Source: Methyloceanibacter caenitepidi (lineage in GTDB: Bacteria > Pseudomonadota > Alphaproteobacteria > Rhizobiales > Methyloligellaceae). From it: a stretch of 64,000 nt of DNA. Numbering within the stretch: position 1 is the stretch's first letter; every line of letters begins with the position of its first letter. The notes beneath the pieces are model-generated. The model was given only the letters and a program-made list of their open reading frames with translations. It made no database searches and had not been told where the DNA came from. The translations under genes and the position numbers were made by a program. This document shows, in pieces, positions 24,101 to 33,800 of this stretch. The stretch covers positions 1,302,001 through 1,366,000 of the forward strand of contig NZ_AP014648.1 of the NCBI RefSeq assembly GCF_000828475.1, read 5' to 3'.

Positions 24101-25799
24101 TGCCGGCTATCCAAACGCGCAGCGTTCCGAAATTGCCCAGGCGCTGGCACGTTGCCGCAGCGCACTGGTGAGCGTCGGGCTGTTTAGCGCACTAATTAAT
24201 ATGCTGATGCTAACCGGCCCGCTCTTCATGCTCCAAGTCTACGACAGGGTGCTGCCAAGCGGGAGCGTGCCGACCCTCGTGGGCTTAGCCGTTCTAACGG
24301 TCGCGCTCTATGCGTTTCAGACTCTCCTGGAGGGTATCCGCGCACGTGTGCTGGTTCGCATCGGGGCATCCCTCGATGAAAGTCTGTCCTCACGCGCATA
24401 CACCCTCGTCGCGCAGCTTCCGTTGCTTGCTCGGGTTCAGGGAGACGGTCTACAGCCGGTTCGCGATCTCGATCAAATAAGGAACTTTCTGTCGAGCGCA
24501 GGGCCGACAGCGTTCTTCGACCTTCCATGGATCCCACTCTATCTTGGTATCTGTTTTCTTTTTCATCCATTGATCGGAATTGCGGCTGTCGTGGGCGGCG
24601 TCATTCTCTTCACGGTTACGCTCGCCGCTGAGCTCCTGACACGAGACCCAGCCAGACGCGTTTCCGCGCTCGGTGCGAAACGCAATGCCAATCTCGAAGC
24701 CACGAGACGGAATGCGGAAGTTGTCCATGCAATGGGCATGGGCGGGCGGCTCTGCGACCGCTTCGCATCGACGAATAGCGAGTATTTGGATGTTAATCGG
24801 CGAGTGTCCGACATCGGGGGAGGACTCGGCACGCTTTCGCGAGGAGTGCGGCTCCTTATCCAATCGGTCGTGCTTGGTCTCGGTGCATATCTTGTCATTA
24901 TGCAGGACGCGAGTCCGGGAATCATTATCGCGAGTTCGATTCTCGTTTCCCGCGCCTTGTCGCCCGTGGAACTGGCGGTGGGGAACTGGAAGGGATTCGT
25001 CGCTGCCCGACAGTCATGGGCGCGCCTAAGCAAGACGCTGGAGATGATTCCGACAAACGGCGAACTGCTTGAGCTTCCCCAACCCCGCAAGACGCTCTCC
25101 GTAGCGAGCGCCTCGATTGTCGCGCCGGCCGGCGGTCGAACCATCCTGCAGGACATCACGTTCGACCTGAAAGCGGGGGATGCGCTGGGGGTCATTGGAC
25201 CGAGCGCTTCGGGAAAATCTTCCCTGGCGAGAATGCTCGTTGGCGTTTGGCGTCCGGTACGAGGCAATGTGTGTCTCGATGGAGCCGCCCTAGACCAATG
25301 GTCCTCCGAAATACTTGGTCGGTATGTCGGGTACCTGCCGCAAAGTGTCGAACTGTTTGACGGAACGGTGGCGGAGAACATCGCGCGCTTTGAGCGAGAT
25401 CCATCGCCAGAGCAGGTACTTGGCGCCGCGATGGCTGCCGGTGTGCACGATCTCATTCTCTCGCTTCCCGATGGATACGAGACGGAGATTGGCGAATCTG
25501 GCGTCATGCTGTCGGCGGGGCAGCGGCAGCGTGTGGCGCTCGCCAGGGCGCTGTATGGCGATCCATTTTTGGTCGTGCTTGACGAGCCGAACTCAAACCT
25601 GGACGAGGAGGGCGATCAGGCCCTGGCGGCTGCCATCATGAGCATTCGCAATCGCGGCGGCGTCGCCATCGTCATAGCGCATCGGCCCAGTGCGATCGCG
25701 GCCTGTGATCAAGTCCTCATATTGATCAACGGTAGGCTCCAGCGAATTGGACCGAAGAACGAGATCCTCCGGGGGCTCGTACGCCCCGCGGCGGAATAG
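24066..25799 (+). CDS. Type I secretion ABC transporter (PrtD/HlyB type)
   Basis: Inner-membrane exporter that powers secretion of an RTX protein from the cytoplasm to outside in one step. The ATG at 24066 is chosen; a TTG at 24051 and a GTG at 24093 that overlaps the previous stop are alternatives. The membrane domain (residues ~25-310) holds FMLQVYDRVLPSGSVPTLVG and FFDLPWIPLYLGICFLFHPL, typical of PrtD-like exporters without a peptidase domain. The ATPase has Walker A GPSASGKSS, Q-loop GYLPQSVELFDGTV, signature LSAGQRQRVALARAL, Walker B FLVVLDEPNSNLD and the switch His in VIAHRP. It lies 15 bases before the adaptor gene. Confidence 0.94.
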   Translation: MKSGGLFPLVTSAGYPNAQRSEIAQALARCRSALVSVGLFSALINMLMLTGPLFMLQVYDRVLPSGSVPTLVGLAVLTVALYAFQTLLEGIRARVLVRIGASLDESLSSRAYTLVAQLPLLARVQGDGLQPVRDLDQIRNFLSSAGPTAFFDLPWIPLYLGICFLFHPLIGIAAVVGGVILFTVTLAAELLTRDPARRVSALGAKRNANLEATRRNAEVVHAMGMGGRLCDRFASTNSEYLDVNRRVSDIGGGLGTLSRGVRLLIQSVVLGLGAYLVIMQDASPGIIIASSILVSRALSPVELAVGNWKGFVAARQSWARLSKTLEMIPTNGELLELPQPRKTLSVASASIVAPAGGRTILQDITFDLKAGDALGVIGPSASGKSSLARMLVGVWRPVRGNVCLDGAALDQWSSEILGRYVGYLPQSVELFDGTVAENIARFERDPSPEQVLGAAMAAGVHDLILSLPDGYETEIGESGVMLSAGQRQRVALARALYGDPFLVVLDEPNSNLDEEGDQALAAAIMSIRNRGGVAIVIAHRPSAIAACDQVLILINGRLQRIGPKNEILRGLVRPAAE

Positions 25800-25814
25800 A
25801 GCGGAGGCCGGCAG

Positions 25815-27119
25815 ATGTTTGGAAATCGCAGCCTGCAGTCGTCTCTCCGGCGCCATGTGCTGATCGGGCTCATCGTGGCAGCGCTTCTTGTTTTTGGAGT
25901 TGGCGTGTGGGCTGCGACGACAGTGATCTCAGGCGCAATCATTGCCCCGGGGAAGGTTGTGGTCGAATCCAGCGTCAAACGTGTGCAACACCCGACCGGG
26001 GGCGTCGTCGGCGAACTTCTCGTGCACGAAGGAGACCGCGTAAAACAGGGCAATGTGTTGTTGCGCCTGGATGCAACGCAGACCCGAGCGAATCTGGGCA
26101 TCGTCGCCAAGTCCATTGACGAGTTGGAAGCGCGAGAAGCGCGGCTTGAGGCAGAGAAGATTGGTGCCGACGATATTGAATTTCCTTCCGACCTGATGTC
26201 GCGGCAGGACGATCCGGTCGTGGCCAAGTTGGTCAGGGGTGAAAGGAAGTTGTTCGAGTTACGCAGGAATGCGCGCGATGGCCAAAAGGCGCAGCTTCGC
26301 GAACGCGTTGCGCAACTGAGAGAGGAGATAAGGGGGCTTGGCGAGCAGGTCGACGCCAAATCGAAAGAAATCGCACTACTGAAGAAGGAGCTCGCGGGCG
26401 TACGTGACTTGTGGCGCAAAAACCTGGTTCAGATCACGCGGCTGACGGCGCTGGAGCGGGACGAGGCGCGGCTCGAGGGCGAAAGGGGGCAACTGACTGC
26501 GTCAATTGCTCAAGCCAAGGGAAAAATTGCAGAGGTCGAGCTTCAGATTATCCAGGTCGATGAGCTCGTGAGGAGCGAAGTCGCTGAAGAGATCTCCGAC
26601 GGGCGCGCAAAACTCTCGGAACTCGCCGAGCGCAAAGTGGCTGCGGAAGATCAACTGAAGCGTATTGATATCAGAGCGCCGCAAGACGGTATTGTGCACC
26701 AGCTTGAGATGCACACTATCGGCGGCGTTGTCGCGCCCGGTGAGCCGATCATGCTCATTGTGCCCGAAGCGGACAAGCTGACAGTGGAAGCTCAAGTCTC
26801 GCCGAAGGACATCGATCAGGTGCGGCAAGGTCAGACAGCGATGCTTCGGTTCTCAGCGTTCGATCAAGGTACGACCCCGGCCATTCCTGGAGAGGTCGAG
26901 CGCATCGGTGCCGACCTGTCGGAAGATGAGAAAAGCGGGATGCAGTACTACGTCGTACGTGTCGCAATCGACGAAGAGCGATTTCGACAACTGGGTGGGA
27001 TGCTTCTCGTGCCGGGCATGCCGGTTGAAGCCTTTATTGAGACCGAGCCGCACACCGTTATCTCGTACTTGATCAAGCCGCTGAAGGACCAGTTGGCGCG
27101 CGCATTTCGTGAAACCTAG
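25815..27119 (+). CDS. HlyD-family type I secretion adaptor
   Basis: Periplasmic adaptor joining the ABC exporter to an outer-membrane TolC channel. 434 residues: one N-terminal transmembrane helix (VLIGLIVAALLVFGVGVWAA), first lipoyl half (VKRVQHPTGGVVGELLVHEG), a long coiled coil (about 95-285, many Glu/Lys/Arg heptads), second lipoyl half (IDIRAPQDGIVHQLEMHTIG), then the beta-barrel and C-terminal domain ending GMPVEAFIETEPHTVISYLI, the usual PrtE/HlyD end. No TolC-like channel is encoded in this locus, so a housekeeping TolC from elsewhere is presumably used. Confidence 0.94.
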   Translation: MFGNRSLQSSLRRHVLIGLIVAALLVFGVGVWAATTVISGAIIAPGKVVVESSVKRVQHPTGGVVGELLVHEGDRVKQGNVLLRLDATQTRANLGIVAKSIDELEAREARLEAEKIGADDIEFPSDLMSRQDDPVVAKLVRGERKLFELRRNARDGQKAQLRERVAQLREEIRGLGEQVDAKSKEIALLKKELAGVRDLWRKNLVQITRLTALERDEARLEGERGQLTASIAQAKGKIAEVELQIIQVDELVRSEVAEEISDGRAKLSELAERKVAAEDQLKRIDIRAPQDGIVHQLEMHTIGGVVAPGEPIMLIVPEADKLTVEAQVSPKDIDQVRQGQTAMLRFSAFDQGTTPAIPGEVERIGADLSEDEKSGMQYYVVRVAIDEERFRQLGGMLLVPGMPVEAFIETEPHTVISYLIKPLKDQLARAFRET

Positions 27120-27147
27120 GCCGCCAGCATTTCAAGGCCGCATATAG

Positions 27148-27162
27148 CCCAATTGGGGCATG
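27148..27162 (+). promoter_or_regulatory. Candidate operator CCCRWTTGGGGSATG, copy 2
   Basis: CCCAATTGGGGCATG begins with the perfect palindrome CCCAATTGGG and ends 81 bases before the GTG of the short LuxR gene. GGTAAAC follows 43 bases after its first base, as it does 45 bases after copy 3. Confidence 0.5.
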
Positions 27163-27243
27163 ACTTCATTGGTTGCGCGTCACTACCGTTGGTAAACAAA
27201 GCTCAACCTCAATGGGATCTTCCGTCAAATTTGGGGGTTTTTC

Positions 27244-27669
27244 GTGGAAGTCTTGAAGGGTGACCGGTCGCTTGAGCATCTGATCGAACTGCTGACCGAT
27301 CCGGCCACGGAGCTGCGCGGGCGCAACAGAGTCATTATTGAACGTGAGGGCAAGCCGCCGATCGTGTTGACGGCGCTGGGGCTGACGCAAAGTGAGTGCG
27401 AGAATGGCCACGGTTCGCGATTCTTGCTCAGCTTCGCGCCAATTGGAGTGCTGCCTCGCCCCGATCAATCCCTGCTGTCGAAACTCTTTGGCCTGACGGC
27501 TGCCGAAGCGCGGCTAGCCTCGATGCTCGCCACGGGCATGAGCACGGACCAAGCAGCCGCTGAACTCGATATCGCGCGGGAGACAGTTCGAAGCCACCTG
27601 AAACCGATCTTTGCGAAAACCGGTACGCATCGGCAAAGCCAGCTCGTCGCTTTGCTTGCCAATCTTTAG
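27244..27669 (+). CDS. Short LuxR-type HTH regulator
   Basis: 141 residues with a C-terminal LuxR/FixJ helix-turn-helix: FGLTAAEARLASMLATGMST, then DQAAAELDIARETVRSHLKP and IFAKTGTHRQSQLVALLANL. The N-terminal ~65 residues have no receiver or PAS signature I can identify. The start is a GTG at 27244; a stop in frame at 27193 rules out a much longer N-terminus. It resembles the C-terminal third of the two ~400-residue regulators at 38549 and 39772, so it may be a shortened relative. Located between the secretion genes and their likely cargo, it is a good candidate for a local regulator. Confidence 0.8.
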   Translation: MEVLKGDRSLEHLIELLTDPATELRGRNRVIIEREGKPPIVLTALGLTQSECENGHGSRFLLSFAPIGVLPRPDQSLLSKLFGLTAAEARLASMLATGMSTDQAAAELDIARETVRSHLKPIFAKTGTHRQSQLVALLANL

Positions 27670-27739
27670 CGCTCGGTCACCGGTTCCCCACCAATTCGGA
27701 AAAAAAGAGAGTCAACAAGCCGAACTAAAGCGCGCATGC

Positions 27740-27754
27740 CCCGATTGGGGGATG
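27740..27754 (+). promoter_or_regulatory. Candidate operator CCCRWTTGGGGSATG, copy 3
   Basis: CCCGATTGGGGGATG ends 99 bases before the giant RTX gene. With flanking bases it can also fold as GCATGCCCC-GATT-GGGGGATGC (one mismatch), so a hairpin role cannot be excluded. Confidence 0.45.
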
Positions 27755-27853
27755 CGGGCACTGCTCCGATTGTCATTAATAAACGGTAAACGAGCCGCTG
27801 GGTTCCGACCTCGGCTGGCTCCATCCGCCGATTTGATCAAGGAGCGATCAGCC

Positions 27854-30800
27854 ATGCCTCGGATATTCCACAAAGGCACTTCCCGGAACGACAGACTGCT
27901 TGGTCTCGGGGTGAGTGACGTCATTCTTGGCAAAGGCGGAAACGATCTAATTAGGGGCAGGAGCGGCAACGACAAACTCCTTGGTGATAGCGGCAACGAC
28001 AAGCTTTACGGCGAAAGCGGGCATGACGAGCTCTACGGTGGGAGTGGCAATGATCGCCTCACCGGCGGAACTGGCAACGACAAGCTTTACGGCGGAAGCG
28101 GGAACGACAAGCTCTACGGTGGGAGTGGCAATGATCGCCTTTCCGGCGGAAGCGGAAACGACAAGCTTTACGGCGGAAGCGGAAACGACAAACTTTACGG
28201 TGGAGCCGGGAACAACAGGCTCTACGGCGCGAGTGGCAACGACTACCTCTCCGGCAGTAGCGGCAACGACAAACTCTACGGTGGAGGCGGCAATGATCGC
28301 CTCATTGGTGGTGCTGGCAACGACTATCTCGTCGGAAGTAGTGGGCACGATACAATTTACGGCGGAAGCGGCAACGACAGGCTCTACGGAGGGAGCGGCA
28401 GTGATCAACTCTTCGGTAGTAGCGGCAACGACAAGCTTTACGGCGGAAGCGGAAACGACAGGCTGTACGGGGGGAGCGGCCATGATCAGCTTTCCGGAGG
28501 CAGCGGCAACGACAAGCTCTACGGCGGTTCCGGCAATGACAGACTGCTAGGCGGTTCTGGAGACAACGAACTTCGTGGTGGTTCCGGCGTCGATACCGCC
28601 GTGTTCTCGCGGGCCTACGGCGATTATGATTTCCAGCAGGACGGAAACTTTCTTCGGGTCACCGGTCCCGAAGGATCAACGCTCGTTGCTGGCGACGTAG
28701 AGATCCTTCAGTTCGCGGACAGGTCCGTGGATCTCCGGAACACCAGCCCGCTAAATCAACCGCCTGTGTTGATCGGCGATCTCGCGGCGACACTTGAGGC
28801 CGGTACCGCCTATGTGCTGACCGCAGCCGATCTCGGCTTTACCGATCCCGACGACACCGCGAACGGCGTCGAATTCACGGTTTCCAACCTAACCGCAAAC
28901 CTCAAGGTACAGCTCGACGGTGCCGACGCTTCGAGCTTCACCGCGCAGGACATCGCGGAGGGCAAGGTGACGCTGATCCACGACGGGTCAGCCACGTCTA
29001 GCGCCGGCTTTGGCGTCACCGTAGAGGACGGCAACGAAGACGGATCCGCACCGCCGGCGCCGGTGGCGTTCAACGTTACGGTAACGGCCCCGAACGAGAT
29101 GCCGGACATCACGGTCGGCAGCAGCGATTCGGCCAGCGCCGATTTCATTGAGACCGACACGCCGCGCACCGCTTCGGGCACCCTGACGGTGACGGACATC
29201 AACACGACGGACAGCGTCAACGCGTCAGTCGGAGCCAGCGTCACCGTGGGCGGCACGGCGGCGGGCGATGCAAGTCAGCCCAGCGAGCAAGATCTGTTGG
29301 CGATGTTCAGCCTCACAAGCGCCAACCCGGTGATCGGCAGCAGCGATACGACCGGAACCATCGGCTGGGCCTTCGACAGCGGCACGGAAGCCTTTGACTA
29401 TCTCGAAGAGGGCGAGACGCTCGAGCTGACCTACACGGTCGAGGTGTCGGACGGCGAGGGCGGCACAGATTCGCAAGATGTTACCATCGCCGTCACCGGC
29501 ACGGACGACGACGGCACGCCGGATATCTACATCACCTCGTCTGTTCTCGATCTGGACAACATGGAGCTCACCATCACCGCCGAGCTCGACGATTTCACGC
29601 ACACGGGCGGTCCATTCGACGTTTCGATTTTCTTCGGGATTCAGAATGCAAGCAACGGCGAGGGCGACACCGCAACGTCGACGCCTACGACATTCAATGG
29701 GATACCTACGGGGTCGCCAAATCCTGTTCCTGGAGACCTCACAGAACTGCTCATCAGAGAAGCGATTCTAGACACAGCTGCCAATACGATCGAGATCAGG
29801 GCGCTTGCCGCCAATTTCACTAGCGCGACCCAGCTCGAAGACTGGTTTGTAACTATAGGTTTCCAAAACTTTGCTGAGGGAGAGTCCGCGCAATCAAGCG
29901 GAGTGCCGCTCCAAGAGCTCGTCGACACCGGCACCGACATCTCCCTCGAAGACGGGGACTCCGCGAGTGCCGATCTGATCGAAACGGACAATCCCCGGAC
30001 GGCGTCCGGCACGCTCACGGTGACGGACCGCGTGTTGAGCGACGAAGTGACAGCGTCGCTCGGCACCTCGGTGACCGTCGGCGGCACGGCCGCGGGAGAC
30101 GCGAGCCAGCCCAGCGAGCAAGACCTGCTCGCCATGTTCAGCCTGACCAGCCTGAACCCCATCATCAGCGGCAGCAACGTCACCGGCACGATCGGCTGGG
30201 AATTCGACAGCGGCACGGAAGCCTTCGACTATCTCGAAGAAGGTGAGACGCTCGAGCTGACCTACACGGTCCAGGCTGCCGACAGCGAGGGTCCGTCCGA
30301 CACCCAGGACGTCACGATCACCATCACCGGCACGGACGATGACGGCACGCCGGACATCTACATCACGTCTTCGAAGCTCGATCTCGACACGATGGAACTC
30401 ACCATCACCGCCGAGCTCGACGACTTCAACCACACGAGCTTTGCCTCCGATTACTCCATTTCATTCGCGCTTGTGAATGATGAAAACGGTGAGAATGCCG
30501 CAAAGTCGACTGCTCCGACCATGTTCAACGGGAGTGTTGTCTCCACGCTTGATCCCATTGCCGGCGATTTCACGGAACTTCTCGTTAGAGAGGTAATTCT
30601 CGATACAAACGCCAACACACTGGAGATCAGCGCCCTTGCCGCCAATTTTACGGGCGCGACTCAGCTTGAGGACTGGTTCGTTAGCGTCAGCCTCCAAAAC
30701 CTCATTTGGGGAGATGCGGCTTCATCAAGCGGCGTACCCCTTCAAGAGCTGATCGACACGGGCACCGACATCTCCGTCGAAGACGGCGATTCCGCGAGCG

Positions 30801-33800
30801 CCGATCTGATCGAGACGGACAATCCCCGTACGGCATCCGGCACGCTGACGGTGACCGACCGCGTGCTGAGCGACGAAGTGACGGCTTCGCTCGGCACCTC
30901 GGTGACTGTCGGGGGCACGGCCGCGGGAGATGCGAGCCAACCCAGTGAGCAAGACCTGCTCGCCATGTTCAGCCTGACCAGCTTGAACCCCATCATCAGT
31001 GGGAGCAATGTCACCGGCACGATCGGCTGGGCCTTCGACAGCGGCGCGGAGGCCTTCGACTATCTCGAAGAAGGCGAGACGCTGGAGTTGACGTATACGG
31101 TGATGGCTGCCGACAGCGAAGGCCCGTCCGACACCCAAGACATCACCATCACCATCACGGGCACGGACGACGACGGCGCGCCGGACATCTACATCACCTC
31201 GTCCGTGCTCGATCTGGACGCGATGGAGCTCACCATCACCGCCGAGCTTGACGACTTCAACCACACGGCGAGCCAGTTCGACTACGTTGTTTCACTCGCT
31301 CTTTCCAGTACGTACACCGGCGAGTTCTCCCTCGATTTTGCCGACCCAACGGCCTTCAACGGGGCCGTTGTTTCGACGCCGAATCCGGTCCCGGGCACCT
31401 CTATCCCGGAGCTCCACATCAAGGAAGCGGTTCTCGACACCAACAACAACACGCTCGAAATCGTTGCGATCGCTGCGAACTTCACAAACTCGCTCGAGGA
31501 CTGGGAGGTGGTTTTAGGCCTCGAGAACGCCACTGCTGGCGAGAGCAATGCATCATCGGCGGTCGTACAAGATGTCTTCTCTTCCGGTACGGACATCTTC
31601 CTCGATACCGGAGACTCCCAGTCCGCAAGCCTGGCCGAGACCGACAACGGTCTGACCGCGTCGGGCACGCTGACGGCGCGGGACCTTCAACTGAGCGATG
31701 TGGTGAATGCCGCGCCCGGCGCCACCGTGACGGTTCAGGGCACGGGGGCAGGATCTCCCAGCCAACCCACACAGCAAGAGCTGCTGAACATGTTCAGCCT
31801 GACGAGCACGAACCCGATCATTCAGGGGGCCGCGACGACGGGAACGATAGGCTGGGCCTTCGATAGCCTTTCGGAAGCTTTCGACTATCTAGCTGACGGC
31901 CAGACTCTAGCACTTGTCTACACGGTGGAAGCGGCCGACGGCTCCGAACAGGCGGCCAGTGCAAACGTCATCGTAACCATCAACGGCACGGACGACGATC
32001 CGGACATCACGGTCGAGACAGGCAATTCGGCGAGTGCCGATCTGATCGAGACGGACAACGGCCGGACGGCCACCGGCACGTTGACGGTGACGGATCTCGA
32101 CGTGATCGATCAGGTGACGGCCTCGGTCGGCACGACGGTGATCGTTGGCGGCACGGCTGCGGGCGATGCCAGCCAGCCGGCCGAGCAAGATCTGCTGAAC
32201 ATGTTCAGCCTGGCCAGCACGAACCCGGTGATCGCCAACGATGCGACGACCGGGACGATCGGCTGGTCGTTCGACAGCGGCACGGAGGCGTTCAACTATC
32301 TCGACGACGGCGAAACCCTGGAGCTGACCTATACGGTCGTGGCGTCCGACGGCGACGGCCCGACGGATAGCCAAGACGTTACGATTACGATCACCGGCAC
32401 GAACGATGCGCCGGTGTTCACGTCCTCGGATGGGCCGAGCGTGGCGGAGAACACCCAAAGCGTCGTGACGCTCGCGGCCACGGACGTGGACACGGTGGGC
32501 GGGCCCGTGACGTTCTCGATCACCGGCGGTGCGGACGCGGCCCTGTTCGAGATCGTGAGCGGCAACCAGCTGCAGTTCAAGACGGCGCCTGACTTCGAGA
32601 ACGACCCCCACGCCTACGAGGTGGAGGTGACCGCCTCGGATGGGACCAACACCACGCCGCAGACCATCAACGTGACGCTGACGGACCGGAACGACAACGC
32701 GCCGGTGTTCACGTCCTCGGATGGGCCGAGCGTGGCGGAGAACACCCAAAGCGTCGTGACGCTCGCCGCCACGGACGCCGACCCGGTGGGCGGGCCCGTC
32801 ACGTTCTCGATCACCGGCGGTGCGGACGCGGCCCTGTTCGAGATCGTGAGCGGCAACCAGCTGCAGTTCAAGGCGGCCCCTGACTTCGAGAACGACCCCC
32901 ACGCCTACGAGGTGGAGGTGACCGCCTCGGACGGCACCAACACCACGCCGCAGACCATCAACGTGACCCTGACGGACCGGAACGACAACGCGCCGGTGTT
33001 CACGTCCTCGGATGGGCCGAGCGTGGCGGAGAACACCCAAAGCGTGGTGACGCTCGCGGCCACGGACGCGGACACGGTGGGCGGGCCCGTCACGTTCTCG
33101 ATCACCGGCGGCGCGGACGCGGCCCTGTTCGAGATCGTGAGCGGCAACCAGCTGCAGTTCAAGACGGCGCCGGACTTCGAGAACGACCCCCACGCCTACG
33201 AGGTGGAGGTCACCGCCTCGGATGGGACCAACACCACGCCGCAGACCATCAACGTGACCCTGACGGATGTTGCGGAAGGTGCGGCTCCAGTCGCGACCGA
33301 CGACACGTTTTTGGGCGATCTGGATGCCTTTGTTTCGACTACGGGCGGCGGTGCTCCAACTCTGTCCTTTGTAAACAATGGCGACGGTGAGTTTTCGCTG
33401 AGGCAGACCCCTGGCAACGATCACGGGGTTCATGCGGAACTTGCGGACTTCGACGAGGATGGGGATCTGGACGCAGTCGTAGCTGCTTTTGGCGGCAATG
33501 CCCTCTATATCAACCAAAACGGCGCTTTCTCAGGGCCTTTGACCACGCTGGGAGGGGCAAACAGCCGGCACGTCAGCGTCGCCGATCTCAACGGCGATTC
33601 GCATCTGGACGTTGTGTTCGCCAATGAGAACGATGGCAACTATGTCTTCCTGGGCAACGGCGACGGCACGTTTGCGCAAACGACGAGCATGTCGGGCGGC
33701 AGCACGGCGCTTGCATTGGGCGACATCGATGGCGATGGGGATCCGGACGCATTGCTGGCCAACAGCAATCTCGGTGTATTCATTAATCAAGGCGTCCACT

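Noticed and set aside
27929..28603. Regular 27-bp tandem repeats considered as a CRISPR array or minisatellite
   Set aside because: They are in-frame RTX nonapeptide codons without unique spacers of constant length.
31907..33517. A 536-codon minus-strand frame with internal repeats
   Set aside because: Its repeats are the antisense of the cadherin repeats of the giant RTX gene.
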